Part shown: positions 1-11,733 of the stretch, piece by piece
Numbering within the stretch: the first letter of the stretch is position 1
Layout: the number at the start of each line of letters is the position of its first letter
Notes under the pieces: generated by a model
Told to the model about the DNA's origin: nothing
Database searches by the model: none
Seen by the model: only the letters and a program-made list of their open reading frames with translations
Source of the DNA: Volvox africanus
Taxonomy: Eukaryota; Chlorophyta; Chlorophyceae; Chlamydomonadales; Volvocaceae
Direction of reading: 5' to 3'
NCBI GenBank assembly: GCA_030268105.1
Contig: BSDZ01000026.1
Coordinates: 252,001-316,000, forward strand
Length of the DNA: 64,000 nucleotides
Position numbers and translations under genes: made by a program

Positions 1-905
1 AAAAGCAGGTCTAGCGGCAAGACCGCTATTGGGTTGGCTGGCGGTGCCCAGATAGGAACTATCTTCACGTCCCGACATAAGGCACAAACTTATACGGGTG
101 AACAGGAATTTACTAAAAGATCTGTGAACAGGTAGCGCAAGAGGAATTCTCGATTACTCGCGTACCGACAGAACTCCTGAGTAACTCGAGAAGAAAAGCG
201 ACGTAATCCGTAAGGCCATCTCTTATCTCAGTAGTCTTCTGAATCAAAGCCTTAATCTGATCCGAGTTTAAGTATTGTCCGGCCAACACAGCATTTTATG
301 TCGGCGTACGCTCACCTGCGGCTCACAATGCAAGCTCACAACGAGAATACAGCAGCTAGTTACCAACAGATATCTAGGATTACAAACCGGAAGCGGCGGC
401 ATCCAAGACAGCGTGGCCGAGGTCCTCAGCGAAGGTGTCTAAAGGGCTACGGCGCGTGTTGTCGTCGCTCGCCATCGCGAGAACCTACTTCCGATGAGGG
501 ACAATGAGACAGTCGTGACTTTACCCGTCTCGATACCAAATTTGGTCTCTAGGCGGACGTCCTCGCACCTATCACGTCGTGATACCGATGCGCAGTACAG
601 GTCTCACTGGATTCCGATCTCAAGTGTGAGTACCTTCGTAGCACTGTTCTAATGAGGTAAATGAGGTAATAATATTTAAAGTATTATTACGTGATATAAA
701 TTGCCAATGGATACATCGCGCATTAGTTATCAGCCTCGAGTCAAACATGTTGACCGTCAGCGCGATGTCGTAAATGATAATGCGACATGCCTGATTAGCC
801 AGATATACTCGAGTATATCATGCTAATATGATTGTATTATGTTTCATAATGTTCGAATGCATTGCGGCCTATTTCGGTGCAAATGGTGATCGAACCGGCG
901 TACAA
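1..905 (-). mobile_element. Family-2 Ty3/gypsy copy Z, 5' end only (runs off the window)
   Basis: Minus-strand element entering from the left edge. It shows the first residues of gag (ATG at 76-78 on the minus strand), the leader with an 88-nt exon (388-475) and 72-bp putative intron (316-387), the primer-binding site (complement of about 527-541) and a shortened 5' LTR (542-905). The sequence matches the I copy at 23530-24070 closely. The LTR lacks about 330 bp at its inner end and a second block of roughly 150 bp near 650. The body lies outside the window, so its integrity is unknown. Confidence 0.8.
542..905 (-). repeat. Shortened family-2 LTR (5' LTR of Z)
   Basis: Homologous to 2790-3268 and 8930-9417. 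It ends at the usual TACAACA (LTR start on the minus strand). The inner end is joined directly to the primer-site region at the same junction as in element A (8930), so the internal deletion is shared. A further block between about 652 and 660 is missing relative to A. Confidence 0.75.
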
Positions 906-936
906 CAGTTCTTACGTACGTGACACCAAGAGGTAA

Positions 937-1420
937 TTGCAACTTGTGAGGGGCGGCGAACGTGACGAGGTAAAATGCCTATTCGTCGGAGCCAACCTAG
1001 GGGGTGTCGCAAAGGAATGGTATGACCACTGGACCACCGTGCAGGAACACTTCACGTTCGAAGAATTGACCAATGCGTTTCTCACTCGTTTTGCCCCAGG
1101 GAATCAGTCGCAAATTGCTGCCATGTACCGAGAACTGCATGCAGGCACTTATCGAATGTGACCCAACGAGTCCGTGGAGGCCTATCAGTCACGTCTCAAA
1201 GACCTGATAGCACCAATGGTTAGCTTTTCAGAAGGAGACTATATTTACTGGTTTCAACGCGGCCTTCCACTCACACTAGCCCGCAAGAGCACCACCGACT
1301 TGACACTAGCCGGAACAAGATCCTACGCATGATGGGTCCAGATCATTCGTAACGTCAAGGCTCGCATTAGGGTGGAACGAGAGCCTTCAACATTCCCGAC
1401 GCCATTGTCACCTACTACGA
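937..1420 (+). pseudogene. Y gag remnant
   Basis: Degenerate retrotransposon capsid region. Residues such as CLFVGANLGGVAKEWYDHW and YQSRLKDLIAP align with CLFVGNTLEGSAKDWYRNW and YQSRFEALVTP of the C gag. The frame is broken by TGA at 1159-1161 (where the family has M-R/H at HMRRDEN) and by a further stop near 1332. The N-terminal third is missing because of the Z junction. About half the residues differ from the family-1 gag, so Y is a distinct lineage rather than a decayed C copy. Confidence 0.7.
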
Positions 1421-1747
1421 CTCAAAATATCACCAACAAGACTGACCCAGCACCCAAGACTACTGGTATTCCGTTATCACCCCATCGGGTCCCGTCATGT
1501 CAGTCACGCTCCAAGCCCAGGAATTCAGGAACCAAACCACAGAGACTCCATGATGACAACGACCAACGGACGAAGTACCAGATGCAATCTACGTTGAAAT
1601 TGCTGGGACAACGGACCAGAACTGATACTGAAATGTTTCCTGACGAAGGATTATGGTATATGTGCCGATTCGAATTAATCATTGCCATGTCCGACAATAC
1701 CTGTACCATGGAATCCTCTGTTTCATTTGAAGCGCTAGTCTGATATT

Positions 1748-2454
1748 TTGGTGCCGATTGTGTCCCTAGCGACAGACTTATCACCGTTTTGGTCGCTTGG
1801 GGGTCTTAAGGCTATTGTAGAGCTGACCTCAACTGAATACTTTTTGGTTCTATTGAAGTCGACTTCATTGGTCGAATATTGGAGACACTCATATGTTACG
1901 GGTGTCACTGACGACTTTATCTTGGTTAAGGGATAAATATGATGGGGTCGGCCCCGTAGTTGTCTGATCGTTCAGGTTACCCCAAATGAGGGGGTAAGCA
2001 TCCCATCGTGGGCAGAATCACCCTTAGTCTATCGATAGACCCTCTGTGTGTTAGGGCCCAACAAGTGCTACAAGGTCTCTTGGAGATCGCACTATATGGA
2101 TATTGGGTGCCACGACATAACGACAGTACCGCGCACACATCAATATAGCGTCCAGCACAATCGGCCACTGTGCAAAAGGGACCCTATCGCCTAAGGTACC
2201 TTTCCTGTCATACTAAGATGTCACACCAGAGGAGGGCGGAACTGTTGCGGTTGCTTTGGTCCGCCGAACTGAAGAACCCAAGCTTGAAGGGTGCAAAAGA
2301 AGCCTATAAAATGATAAGAAAAGGCGCCCATGAATTGCTTGTGAGGCCTCGGGTGCAACCGAATGCTACCACCGTGCAGTCTCTCCTGAAGGATTCTAAG
2401 GTCGAAGTCCCCCCATCTTGCCATATTTAACCGATGTCTTTCATGACATCCCGG
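1748..2454 (+). pseudogene. Y protease-region remnant
   Basis: Heavily mutated plus-strand frame containing TDDFI (from the aspartic protease ASDDFI) followed by [16 protein letters not shown], the conserved segment just after the active site in C (14974-15020). It continues through recognisable but out-of-frame pieces to DVFHDIP at 2432-2452. The catalytic DTGA is not readable. Several stops and frameshifts make it non-functional. The long plus and minus frames in this stretch are by-products. Confidence 0.6.
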
Positions 2455-3268
2455 TGTTGTATCCTTCCTTCTTCAATCATGCATTAGATCTGCACGTCTG
2501 GATGTTAGCTGACTGCATACCAAGCTTACGAACAGCAAGGTAATCCAATGCGAGTAATGGACAGCGGAAGACTCAACAATAAGGAAAGATCCAACTTACA
2601 ATAGTCTTCCATTGCAAATTAGAAGTCTGCCGTCAGACCCCGCGGGCAATGTTCATCACTCGGCTGCAGATGAGATGCTAGAATAGCTCAGGCCAAATAT
2701 AAATGAATATAACGTATGTATGCGAATTAGATAGAGTTAAGTACACGGGTACTTGGTCCAAAGTAGCGTCGAGCCGACTTCGGTCTCTAGGCGGCCGTCC
2801 TCGCACCTATCACGTCGTGATACCCATGCGCAGTACAGGTCTCACTGGATTCCGATCTCAAGTGTGAGTACCTTCGTAGCACTGTTCTAAATATCGTGTC
2901 ATCCGTGATATTAATGGATGCAACGCATGCAACATGCGAAGGTCCGAATATCGATATTCAGTTGCCGACCCAACCATCGCGATCGTCGCCTTCTCGCATA
3001 CGCATATGGTTTATGACGTAAATGAGGTAATAATATTTAAAGTATTATTACGTGAGATATTATGCCAACAGATAGATCGCGCATTAATTATCAGCCTCGA
3101 GTCAAACATGTTGACCGACAGCACGATATCGTAGATGATAATGCGACATGCCTGATTAGCTAGATATACTCGAGTATATCATGCCAATATGATTATATCA
3201 TGCCTCATGATGCTCAAATGGGTTGCAGTCCACTCTGGTATAAACGGCGATCGAATCCCCGTACAACA
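2455..3268 (-). repeat. Family-2 LTR, 3' LTR of A (814 bp)
   Basis: Starts TGTTGTATCC and ends GTACAACA on the plus strand. The outer 479 bp (2790-3268) are almost identical to 8939-9417. It contains several short palindromes, for example near 3025-3050 (AT-rich) and ATACTCGAGTAT near 3166. A polypurine tract (complement of ACTATCCCCCCTCC) abuts its inner edge. Confidence 0.85.
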
Positions 3269-3288
3269 ACTATCCCCCCTCCAGTATG

Positions 3289-4590
3289 CAGTGTCCTCGC
3301 TGCATCGAACAGCATCGACTGCAGAGATCATTGGGTCTGCGTGGCACGTAGACGAGCTTCCTCCAATAGGGGCTTCATTTCTGGCGAGAAATTACGCGTC
3401 GGCTCCCAAGAGTTATGCTCGCTAGAATAACCAGTCCACTTAACCAGATATTCGTGCACCTTCGGCTTTCATCGTTGTTGACCTATATGGCTAACCCGAT
3501 AATCCAGTATCCGCTCCACATCATACACCTTTTGCTTGCCTGCAATCCAGGTCTCGGGACCGGGGTCCATTACTGCAGGGGCATTGGTGTTGTTTGTAAC
3601 GGGCTCCGTGCCGCGATAAGGGCGGATGAGGGAGATATGAAACGTGGGGTGGATATTCATGTCAGAGGGTAGGGATAGCTCCACAGCTACATTCCCTACC
3701 ATGCGAACAACGGGATATGGGCCAATCCAGCGAGGTAGCAATTTTCGGGAACCATCAGCGAGCGAACGCAAATTCTTAGTGCTCAATAACACCATCTGTC
3801 CCACCGAAAATGTTACGTCTCGTTTGGATTTATTATAGTAGTCCATCGTCCGTTGTCGTGCCGCGTCCAAACATGCCTTCACGTCTGTCATGCGGGATAG
3901 GAACGACTTGGCAAAGGTTTTAGCCGCCAGGATATTTATCTCCAACTCTCGCCACACGGGTAGCGCAGGATGGAATCCATAATTCAGAAAGAAGGGGCTT
4001 TGACCTGTTGAACGGTTAACAGCGTTGTTAAGCGCAAATTCTGCCAAAGTCAGGAATGTATCCCAAACAGAGGGTGTGCGTCCCACGAAATTTCGTAACA
4101 TTTCGCCTAACGTGCGATTTGTGCGCTCAGTTTGCCCATCGGATTGTGGATGATATGCTGTGCTCAAATGAACGCGCATGCCGACGAGTTCACATAGCGC
4201 TTCCCAAAACTTAGACGTGAATTGACCGCCGCGATTGGATATCACATTTTTAGGAACGCCGTGTAATCGAACCACGTTGTCGAAAAATAATCGTGCTGTT
4301 TGCTCAGCGGTGCAAGACGAGGTGCAGGGGGCTAAGTGAACCATCTTGGTCAAGTGATCGACCATAACGAACACCGAGTCGTATCCCCCCTCAGTTTTGG
4401 GCAGCACGACTACGAAGTCCATAGAAAAACTTTCCCAAGGGGCATCTGGTATAGGTAAAGGTTGTAATAAACCCTGGCCCTTACCGGATTGTGCTTTATT
4501 GCGCTGACATAAACTGCACCTTTGCACGAAGTTTTCCGCATCCTTTACCACGCGCGGCCACCAGAACGAGCGTCGTACTAGCTCTGCCAA
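3289..4590 (-). pseudogene. A integrase and chromodomain (broken)
   Basis: Integrase joins element DNA to the host chromosome; the C-terminal chromodomain targets chromatin. The 373-residue frame 3469-4590 has the zinc-finger cysteines (CSLCQRNK), the catalytic DDE residues (SMDFVV, ISNRGGQF where the family has ISDRGGQF, and DGQTERTNR), and the GPY/F module (RWIGPYPVVRM). Asn replaces the Asp in SDRG, but the catalytic Asp is not obvious in this motif variant, so activity is uncertain. TGA at 3469-3471 cuts off the chromodomain (HEYLVKWTGY), which continues in frame to about 3289. Upstream, TGA at 4591-4593 separates it from RNase H. The same two stops occur in B. Confidence 0.85.
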
Positions 4591-4593
4591 TCA

Positions 4594-6434
4594 TGTACTT
4601 CCAGGATGTCCTGCTAATGGGTCCTCGTGGAACCGAGCAAGAATATTGTAGCACAAAGCGTCGTCGTTCGGCACGACAATTTGTGTGATCGAGCCATCCA
4701 TCCACAACCATAAATTGTTGCGCTTGTGCAAATGCTCCACATTACTTGGAGAAGCAAATCATGGATCCACTTTATACGCGATCTTGAGTCGTTGCGCGAG
4801 GTCTGCTGCTATCGGCACCTCCTGACTGCGCAAACGAGTAACCGGTGCTGCCAGAATTGCAGCATGTAATGAGGGGTGGCGACTGAGGGCTTCAGCAATA
4901 TTAATTCTGCCGGCGATATACTCCCATGTACAGTCGAAATGAGATAGGTACTCCATCCACCGGGCTTGTTGTCGGTTAAGCGTGAGGACACTCTGTAAGA
5001 ATGTCAGCGGTTTGTGATCAGTCTTCAATGTAAAAGGGCGGCCTTCAAGGTAGCAGCGCCATTCCTTTAAAGCATGTAGAACTGCCAACAGCTCCTGCTC
5101 TCCGGTCGTATATTGGGTCTCCGCACCCGAGAATTTCTTACTCGTGAAGGTGATCAAGTCGTCCTTCCTGCAACAATACAGTGCCGCTTCCATGCAAGGA
5201 AGCATCTGACACAACTTCAACACGAAACGGCAACGAGTAATCAGGGAAAGAAAGTGTAACGTCGTCCGCGACGATTCGCTTGAGCTCTTCGAATGCCTGC
5301 TGACACGCAGGTGTCCAGGCCTTTAGCAATGCGAAACCTCCTTTCCTCGTCAAATTCGTAAGAGGGGCCGCAATAATGGAGTAATTTTTGATAAACTTAC
5401 GGAAGTAGTTGGTCAAACCCAAGAACTGGCGTAGTTCAGTGAGGTTCTGATGCACGGGCCACTCATGAACCACAGCTACTTTCCGTGGGTCCATCCTTAT
5501 TCCAGTGGCCGACACGATGTGGCCCAAATACTCCACTTGAGGCTGCGCCCAAAAACACTTGGCGCATTTAGCAAACAATTGCTCCCGCTTCATCACCTCA
5601 AGCACAAGCTCGAGATGCTTCAGGTGCTCCTCGCGCGTTTTGGAATATATCAAAATATCGTCCAAATAACATACGACGAACCTGTCGATATACGGTCTGA
5701 ACATGCAGTCCATCACTGCTTGAAATGTGGCGGGTGCATTAGTAAGTCCAAACGACAAGACCGTGTACTCGAAGTGACCAAAGGGGGAAAACGGGGGAAA
5801 ACGGTTTTCGGAATACCAGAAGCAGCAATGCGTATCTGATTATACCCTTGTTGAAGGTCAATCGAGGAAAAATAAGCTGAGCCTTTCAGCTTATCGAGCA
5901 GTTCATCAACGCGCAGCAAAGGGTAGCGATTTTTTTGTACATAGGTCGTGAAACGGGTTGTGCTCCGGGCACAAGAGGGATCGTATGGTCAACAGGTCTC
6001 ATAGGTGGGAGCCCTGGGATGTCATCAAAGACATCAGCATATTTATACAGGAGGGCTTCGACCTCAAGATCCTTCACGGTGGACTGCGCGGTGGTAGCAT
6101 TCGATTGCACCCATGGCCTCACAAGCAACACATGGGCGCCTTTCTGTATCATCCGATTGGTTTCTTTGCACCCAATTAGCTTGGGTTCTTGATTTTGGCG
6201 GACGATCACCGCTAAAGCGAAATTAACCTCAGGCTCCGCAACAGTTCCGCCCTCCTCTGGTGTGACATCTTGGTACGACAGGAAAGGTACCTTAGTCGAT
6301 AGGTTCCCTTTGCACAAACTAAGTGGTGGACTCCATATCGATGAGCGCGCGGTACTGTTGTAATGTCGCGGCATCCAAAATGTACTGTGCCGTCTCCGAG
6401 AGACCTTGTAGCACATACGGTTGGGCCCTAACAC
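4594..6434 (-). pseudogene. A reverse transcriptase and RNase H (broken)
   Basis: Reads minus-strand. RT palm and thumb are in 5138-5758 (YLDDILIYSKT with the catalytic YLDD), and RNase H plus the integrase N-terminus in 4594-5223 ([36 protein letters not shown] form written as AEALSRHPS). The fingers are incomplete: relative to B, about 170 bp between 5935 and 5940 are gone, removing the MIRPSTSPY and CIDYRGLN region. Frameshifts lie near 5215 and 5770, where a duplicated GGGGAAAAC run replaces the family sequence. It cannot give an active enzyme. Confidence 0.85.
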
Positions 6435-7227
6435 GCAGAGGGCCTATCGATAGGCTCAGGGTGATCCTGCCCACGATGGGATGCTTACCTCCATCAGCGA
6501 AGGTAACCTGTGCACAATCAGACGACTGAGGGGTCAACCCCAAAGCATTCACCTCCTTTGCCGAGATGAAGTCATCGCTGGCGCCGGTATCCACGAGCGC
6601 CTTCATCAGTCGACCTCCGAAGCCGATTTTGATGATAGGAACACGATTTCCTGTCGGAGTCGACTCCGCAGAAAGTAGAAGTGACCCTATAGCAGGCTGT
6701 AACCTGGTAGAATCTAAAAGAGGGGCCTCAAACCAAACTTCAGCAGCATAAGATAGTTTGGGTAAGGGCGTCGGCTTTCCCGTCACATCCACACCATTGA
6801 ACAAAGCGGTGTCCGACTTGAATCGGAGGACACATTGCATACCTTCCAACAGCGACGCGACCTTGCGTTGACTATAGGAGGGAATTAATATGCAAGCTGC
6901 AGTGTCTGGATTTTGACGGCGGTATCTCTTGTACCTGGCGAGTTGTTCACATAACTCGCGAAAAGACAAAGGAATAAATAAGGTAACGTGACCGGATAAA
7001 TCGAGGGAAGAAAGACGACAGCGCGGTGCTAACAAGTTACACAGCGAGTCAAAAGGATTTAGTCCCGTGCGGCCATCGAGTGAGAAGCGTTGCCCGATAG
7101 CGCGCTCGATTTGTCCAAAAACGGAAGGTATAAGAGTCTTCACAGCCGGACGCAACAACGGCCAGCGGCCACGTTCCCTTCCTTCAATCCCGGGAGGAGT
7201 CCCTTCCTCCGCATCCCGGGCAACTTC
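6319..7227 (-). pseudogene. A pol N-terminus: unnamed domain plus aspartic protease
   Basis: Open frame following the gag UAG (7228-7230) without frame change. The first 130 residues form a domain shared by every element here (IERAIGQRF, SLCNLLAPR, FIPLSFRELCEQL). The aspartic protease follows, with the active-site motif [13 protein letters not shown] near residues 185-200 and [19 protein letters not shown]. The segment itself is uninterrupted but the pol it belongs to is broken further on. In D the unnamed domain carries an NPPY motif; here that position reads IPLS. Confidence 0.8.
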
Positions 7228-8465
7228 CTAAGTCGTCTTAGGCACGAAAGGTGGTAACAAAGGACACTCGCGAGTAGGGTGCTCTCCCGCACACCTCAAG
7301 CAGAGATTAGCGAACTTCCGACGATCAAACTCTGAACGCCGGCACTCCCACTTTTGCATATACGGATCGTCCGTCCGGGGCTTTTTAACACTAGGAGCCG
7401 CGTTCTGCATGGCAGCTACAGTCGGCGTGCTCCCTCGTTGTTTCCCTTTCGTGTGGCCCGAGCTTGGCCCAGCTCCTGCAGACCCACTGTTACTTGGGCT
7501 TTGACGTCCGCGAGCGTCATACCGTCTTTCCTTCCAAACGGCATTTGCAGCCATCACAGGACGTTGACGATCAGGACCCTGGTCCTTCGGTGTCGACTCC
7601 GAAGGTAGTTCCTGCGCTCGCATGGCGTGAACGCGAGGATAAGTTGCTTAGCATCTTTACCGGCCAGATTCCAAACCTCTGCACCTCTAGCAAACGTTAC
7701 TAAGGCATCGTAAGACTGGAACGGAATTCCGTTGAGGTCAGTGGCGCACCATCATGCAAGGGATTCGGTAAGACCGCGGTGAAACCAAAAGATGCGATCT
7801 TCCTCAGGAAAGTTAACAATAGGCGTTATCAGTGCCTCAAAGCGCGACTGATAAGCAGGAACGGTCTCGTGCGGACACATATGGTATGTTCCTTGCGCCA
7901 GCGTCTTACAGGCTTCATTACTACGCGAGCGAACTTCGGTGGCAAAACGAGCGAGAAGAGCATCGATCAGGTTTTCGAACGTGTATTTAACCCTTGCAGT
8001 TGTCCACTCGTCATGCCAATCCTTTGCAGCACCCTCAAGGGTATTCCCAACGAACAGGCATTTAATGGAGTCACATCCCCCGCTGTGCACCGCTTGCAGA
8101 TACTGCCTAGCGTCACGAACATAGGCCCGAATCCTATCCGCGACACTATGTCCTGAATTCTTTGCTTTATCGTCGGCGGATATGTTAAGCTTAGGCACGG
8201 GGATAGTCAACTTCATTACCTCCGGTATTCCGACGGGTTCTTGAACCGCGGGTGTTACCGGAGCCCATTGCACTCCAGCTCCTTCACTCGTTGTAGCCGC
8301 TGCCGACAGTGGTACAATCAAGTGCGAAGGGGTCTGGAGGACAATATGATCTGGCATAAGACGAGTCCCAACCGTGTCGGTATCCACGAAAGTGGTCCTA
8401 GCAGCGAGACCACCATCAGGCTGGCTTGCTGTGCCCAGATAAGAACTATCTTTGCGTCCCAACAT
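7228..8465 (-). pseudogene. A gag (broken)
   Basis: Capsid/nucleocapsid polyprotein. The likely start is ATG at 8463-8465 (MLGRKDSSYLG). The capsid core contains CLFVGNTLEGAAKDWHDEW, FENLIDALLARFATEV and YQSRFEALITP. TGA at 7752-7754 replaces CGA of the B copy, followed by a frameshift near 7640. The last frame (7228-7623) has a basic, Ser/Gly-rich stretch and the CCHC zinc knuckle CLRCAGEHPTREC, ending in TAG at 7228-7230. That stop lies in the pol frame. Confidence 0.85.
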
Positions 8466-8702
8466 GGGGCACGAACTTATACTTATAAACAGGAATTTAC
8501 TAAAGACCTGTGAACAAGTTAACACAAAAGGAATTTTCGATTACTCACGTACCGACAGAACTCCCGAGTAATTCGAGAAGAAAGGCGATGTAATCTGTCA
8601 GGCCGTCTTTTATCTCGGTGGTTTTCTGAATTAGGGCCTTGATCTGTTCTGTGTTTAAGTGCTGTCCAGCCAACACCGCATCCAGCGTTGGCGCACGTTC
8701 AC

Positions 8703-8862
8703 CTGCAACTCACGGTGCAAGCTCGCAACGAGAATGCAGTCGCTGGTTATCAACAGATGTCTAGGATTACAAACCGGAAGCGGCAGCGTCCAGGACGGCG
8801 CGGCCAACATCCTCAGCGAAGGTGTCTAAAGGGCTGCGGTGCGGGTCGTCGTCGCTCCCCAT
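8703..8862 (-). other. A leader exon (88 nt) and putative intron
   Basis: The exon runs from ATG at 8860-8862 down to 8775, the intron 8774-8703 (72 bp, GTTTGT...GCAG). The same exon length and splice phase occur in six other copies. The joined frame reads ...LDAAAS-G and continues into a helical Gln/Thr-rich segment. If unspliced, it is a 31-codon upstream ORF ending in TAA. Confidence 0.6.
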
Positions 8863-8929
8863 CACGAGAACCTACTTCCGATGAGGGACAATGAGACAGT
8901 CGTGAATTTACCTGTCTCGATACCAAATT

Positions 8930-9417
8930 TGGTCTCTAGGCGGCCGTCCTCGCACCTATCACGTCGTGATACCCATGCACAGTACAGGTCTCACTGGATT
9001 CCGATCTCAAGTGTGAGTACCTTCGTAGCACTGTTCTAAATATCGTGTCATCCGTGATATTAATGGATGCAACGCATGCAACATGCGAAGGTCCGAATAT
9101 CGATATTCGGTTGCCGACCCAACCATCACGATCGTCGCCTTCTCGCATACGCGTATGGTTTATGACGTAAATGAGGTAATAATATTTATAGTATTATTAC
9201 GTGAGATATTATGCCAACAGATAGATCGCGCATTAATTATCAGCCTCGAGTCAAACATGTTGACCGACAGCACGATATCGTAGATGATAATGCGACATGC
9301 CTGATTAGCTAGATATACTCGAGTATATCATGCCAATATGATTATATCATGCCTCATGATGCTCAAATGGGTTGCAGTCCACTCTGGTATAAACGGCGAT
9401 CGAATCCCCGTACAACA
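8930..9417 (-). repeat. Shared shortened family-2 LTR (5' LTR of A, 3' LTR of B)
   Basis: 488 bp. The left end is joined to the A primer-binding region at the sequence ACCAAATTTGGTCTCTAG, the same junction as in Z. The right end is TACAACA followed by the B purine tract complement. It lacks about 330 bp present in 2455-3268. Confidence 0.8.
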
Positions 9418-9437
9418 ACTATCCCCCCTCCAGTATG

Positions 9438-10739
9438 CAGCGTCCTCGCTGCATCGAACAGCATCGACTGCAGAGATCATTGGGTCTGCGTGGCACGTAG
9501 ACGAGCTTCCTCCAATAGGGGCTTCATTTCTGGCGAGAAATTACGCGTCGGCTCCCAAGAGTTATGCTCGCTAGAATAACCAGTCCACTTAACCAGATAT
9601 TCGTGCACCTTCGGCTTTCATCGTTGTTGACCTATATGGCTAACCCGATAATCCAGTATCCGCTCCACATCATACACCTTTTGCTTGCCTGCGATCCAGG
9701 TCTCGGGACCGGGGTCCATTACTGCAGGGGCATTGGTGTTGTTTGTAACGGGCTCCGTGCCGCGATAAGGGCGGATGAGGGAGATATGAAACGTGGGGTG
9801 GATATTCATGTCAGAGGGTAGGGATAGCTCCACAGCTACATTCCCTACCATGCGAACAACGGGATATGGGCCAATCCAGCGAGGTAGCAATTTTCGGGAA
9901 CCATCAGCGAGCGAACGCAAATTCTTAGTGCTCAATAACACCATCTGTCCCACCGAAAATGTTACGTCTCGTTTGGATTTATTATAGTAGTCCATCGTCC
10001 GTTGTCGTGCCGCGTCCAAACATGCCTTCACGTCTGTCATGCGGGATAGGAACGACTTGGCAAAGGTTTTAGCCGCCAGGATATTTATCTCCAACTCTCG
10101 CCACACGGGTAGCGCAGGATGGAATCCATAATTCAGAAAGAAGGGGCTTTGACCTGTTGAACGGTTAACAGCGTTGTTAAGCGCAAATTCTGCCAAAGTC
10201 AGGAATGTATCCCAAACAGAGGGTGTGCGTCCCACGAAATTTCGTAACATTTCGCCTAACGTGCGATTTGTGCGCTCAGTTTGCCCATCGGATTGTGGAT
10301 GATATGCTGTGCTCAAATGAACGCGCATGCCGACGAGTTCACATAGCGCTTCCCAAAACTTAGACGTGAATTGACCGCCGCGATTGGATATCACATTTTT
10401 AGGAACGCCGTGTAATCGAACCACGTTGTCGAAAAATAATCGTGCTGTTTGCTCAGCGGTGCAAGACGAGGTGCAGGGGGCTAAGTGAACCATCTTGGTC
10501 AAGTGATCGACCATAACGAACACCGAGTCGTATCCCCCCTCAGTTTTGGGCAGCACGACTACGAAGTCCATAGAAAAACTTTCCCAAGGGGCATCTGGTA
10601 TAGGTAAAGGTTGTAATAAACCCTGGCCCTTACCGGATTGTGCTTTATTGCGCTGACATAAACTGCACCTTTGCACGAAGTTTTCCGCATCCTTTACCAC
10701 GCGCGGCCACCAGAACGAGCGTCGTACTAGCTCTGCCAA
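9438..10739 (-). pseudogene. B integrase and chromodomain (broken)
   Basis: Almost identical to the A integrase at an offset of 6149 bp, with the same TGA before the chromodomain (9618-9620) and before the frame (10740-10742). HHCC remnants, the DDE region, GPY/F and HEYLVKWTGY are all present. The shared stops show that A and B 3' halves descend from one already dead sequence rather than from two active integrations. Frame 9618-10739 is 373 residues. Confidence 0.85.
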
Positions 10740-11733
10740 TCATGTACTTCCAGGATGTCCTGCTAATGGGTCCTCGTGGAACCGAGCAAGAATATTGTAG
10801 CACAAAGCGTCGTCGTTCGGCACGACAATTTGTGTGATCGAGCCATCCATCCACAACCATAAATTGTTGCGCTTGTGCAAATGCTCCACATTACTTGGAG
10901 AAGCAAACCATGGATCCACTTCATACGCCACCTTGAGTTGCTGCGCGAGGTCTGCTGCTATCGGTACCTCCTGATTGCGTGAACGAGTAACCGGTGCTGC
11001 CAGAATCGCAGCATGTAGTGATGGATGTCGACTGAGGGCGTCAGCAATATTAATTCTGCCAGCGATATACTCCCATGTACAGTCGAAACGAGATAGATAC
11101 TCCATCCATCTGGCTTGTCGTCGATTGAGCATGGGCACACTTTGTAAGAATGTCAGCGGTTTTTGGTCGGTCTTCAGTGTAAAAGGGCGGCCTTCAAGGT
11201 AACAGCACCATTCCTTTAAAGCATGTAGAACTGCCAACAGCTCCTGCTCTCCGGTCGTGTATCAGGTCTCCGCACCCGAGAATTTCTTACTCGTGAAGGC
11301 GATCGGTCGTCCTTCCTGCAACAATACAGCGCCGCTTCCAGGCAGGGAAGCATCCGATATTACTTCAACACGAAACGGCAACGAGTAATCAGGGAAAGAG
11401 AGGGTAACGTTGTTGGTGACGATTCGCTTGAGCTCTTCGAATGCCCGCTGGCACGCGGGTGTCCAGGCCTTGAGAGAAGCGAAACCTCCTTTCTTCGTCA
11501 GATTTGTAAGCAGAGCCGCAATAATGGAGTATTCATTAATAAACTTACGGAAGTAGATGGTCAAACCTAAGAACTGGCGTAGTTCGGTGAGGTTCTGAGG
11601 TGTGGGCCATTCGTGAACCACAGCTACCTTCCGTGGGTCCATCCTTATTCCAGTGGCCGATACGATGTGGCCTAAATACTCCACTTGAGGCTGCGCCCAT
11701 AAACATTTAGCGCGTTTAGCAAACAATTGCTCC
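10740..11733 (-). pseudogene. B RNase H and RT thumb (part left of C)
   Basis: Two minus frames, 10740-11237 (RNase H C-half, integrase N-terminus; [19 protein letters not shown]) and 11262-11726 (RT thumb and RNase H start; [32 protein letters not shown]). A TGA replaces the Gln of the family's ETQYTTGEQE at the boundary. The upstream RT lies beyond element C at 19188. Confidence 0.85.

Larger units (their letters stand above)
906..2454 (+). mobile_element. Old gypsy element Y, left part (gag and protease remnants)
   Basis: Plus-strand remnant of a third gypsy lineage. It begins abruptly after the Z LTR and stops at the A LTR in the motif DVFHDIP, which corresponds to the conserved DVFxDIPGLPP just before RT. 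Its RT is absent; integrase and a 3' LTR of the same orientation reappear at 39130-41353, so the family-2 cluster probably lies within, or replaced the middle of, this element. No target duplication is visible at the two edges (CCCGG left, AACAA right). Confidence 0.6.
2455..9417 (-). mobile_element. Family-2 Ty3/gypsy chromovirus A
   Basis: Minus-strand element of 6963 bp between a full 3' LTR (2455-3268) and a shortened 5' LTR (8930-9417) that it shares with element B, so A and B form an LTR-body-LTR-body tandem. The order on the minus strand is leader exon, gag, UAG, unnamed domain plus protease, RT, RNase H, integrase, chromodomain. The purine tract next to the 3' LTR is at 3269-3285. It is defective: TGA in gag (7752-7754), about 170 bp of RT fingers deleted near 5938, TGA before integrase (4591-4593) and before the chromodomain (3469-3471). 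No target duplication can be defined because of the tandem. Confidence 0.85.

Noticed and set aside
298..507. A repeated 69-residue Arg-rich frame (also at 8688-8894 and, minus strand, 25686-25895)
   Set aside because: It is the antisense of the leader exon and intron of family-2 elements and appears wherever that leader is copied. It has no start context or similarity of its own.
8508..8548. A possible second leader intron in A (GTGAGT...CACAG) that would join the leader to gag in frame
   Set aside because: It would be only 41 bp, the donor is GCGAGT in B, Z and I, and no equivalent in-phase donor exists in family 1.
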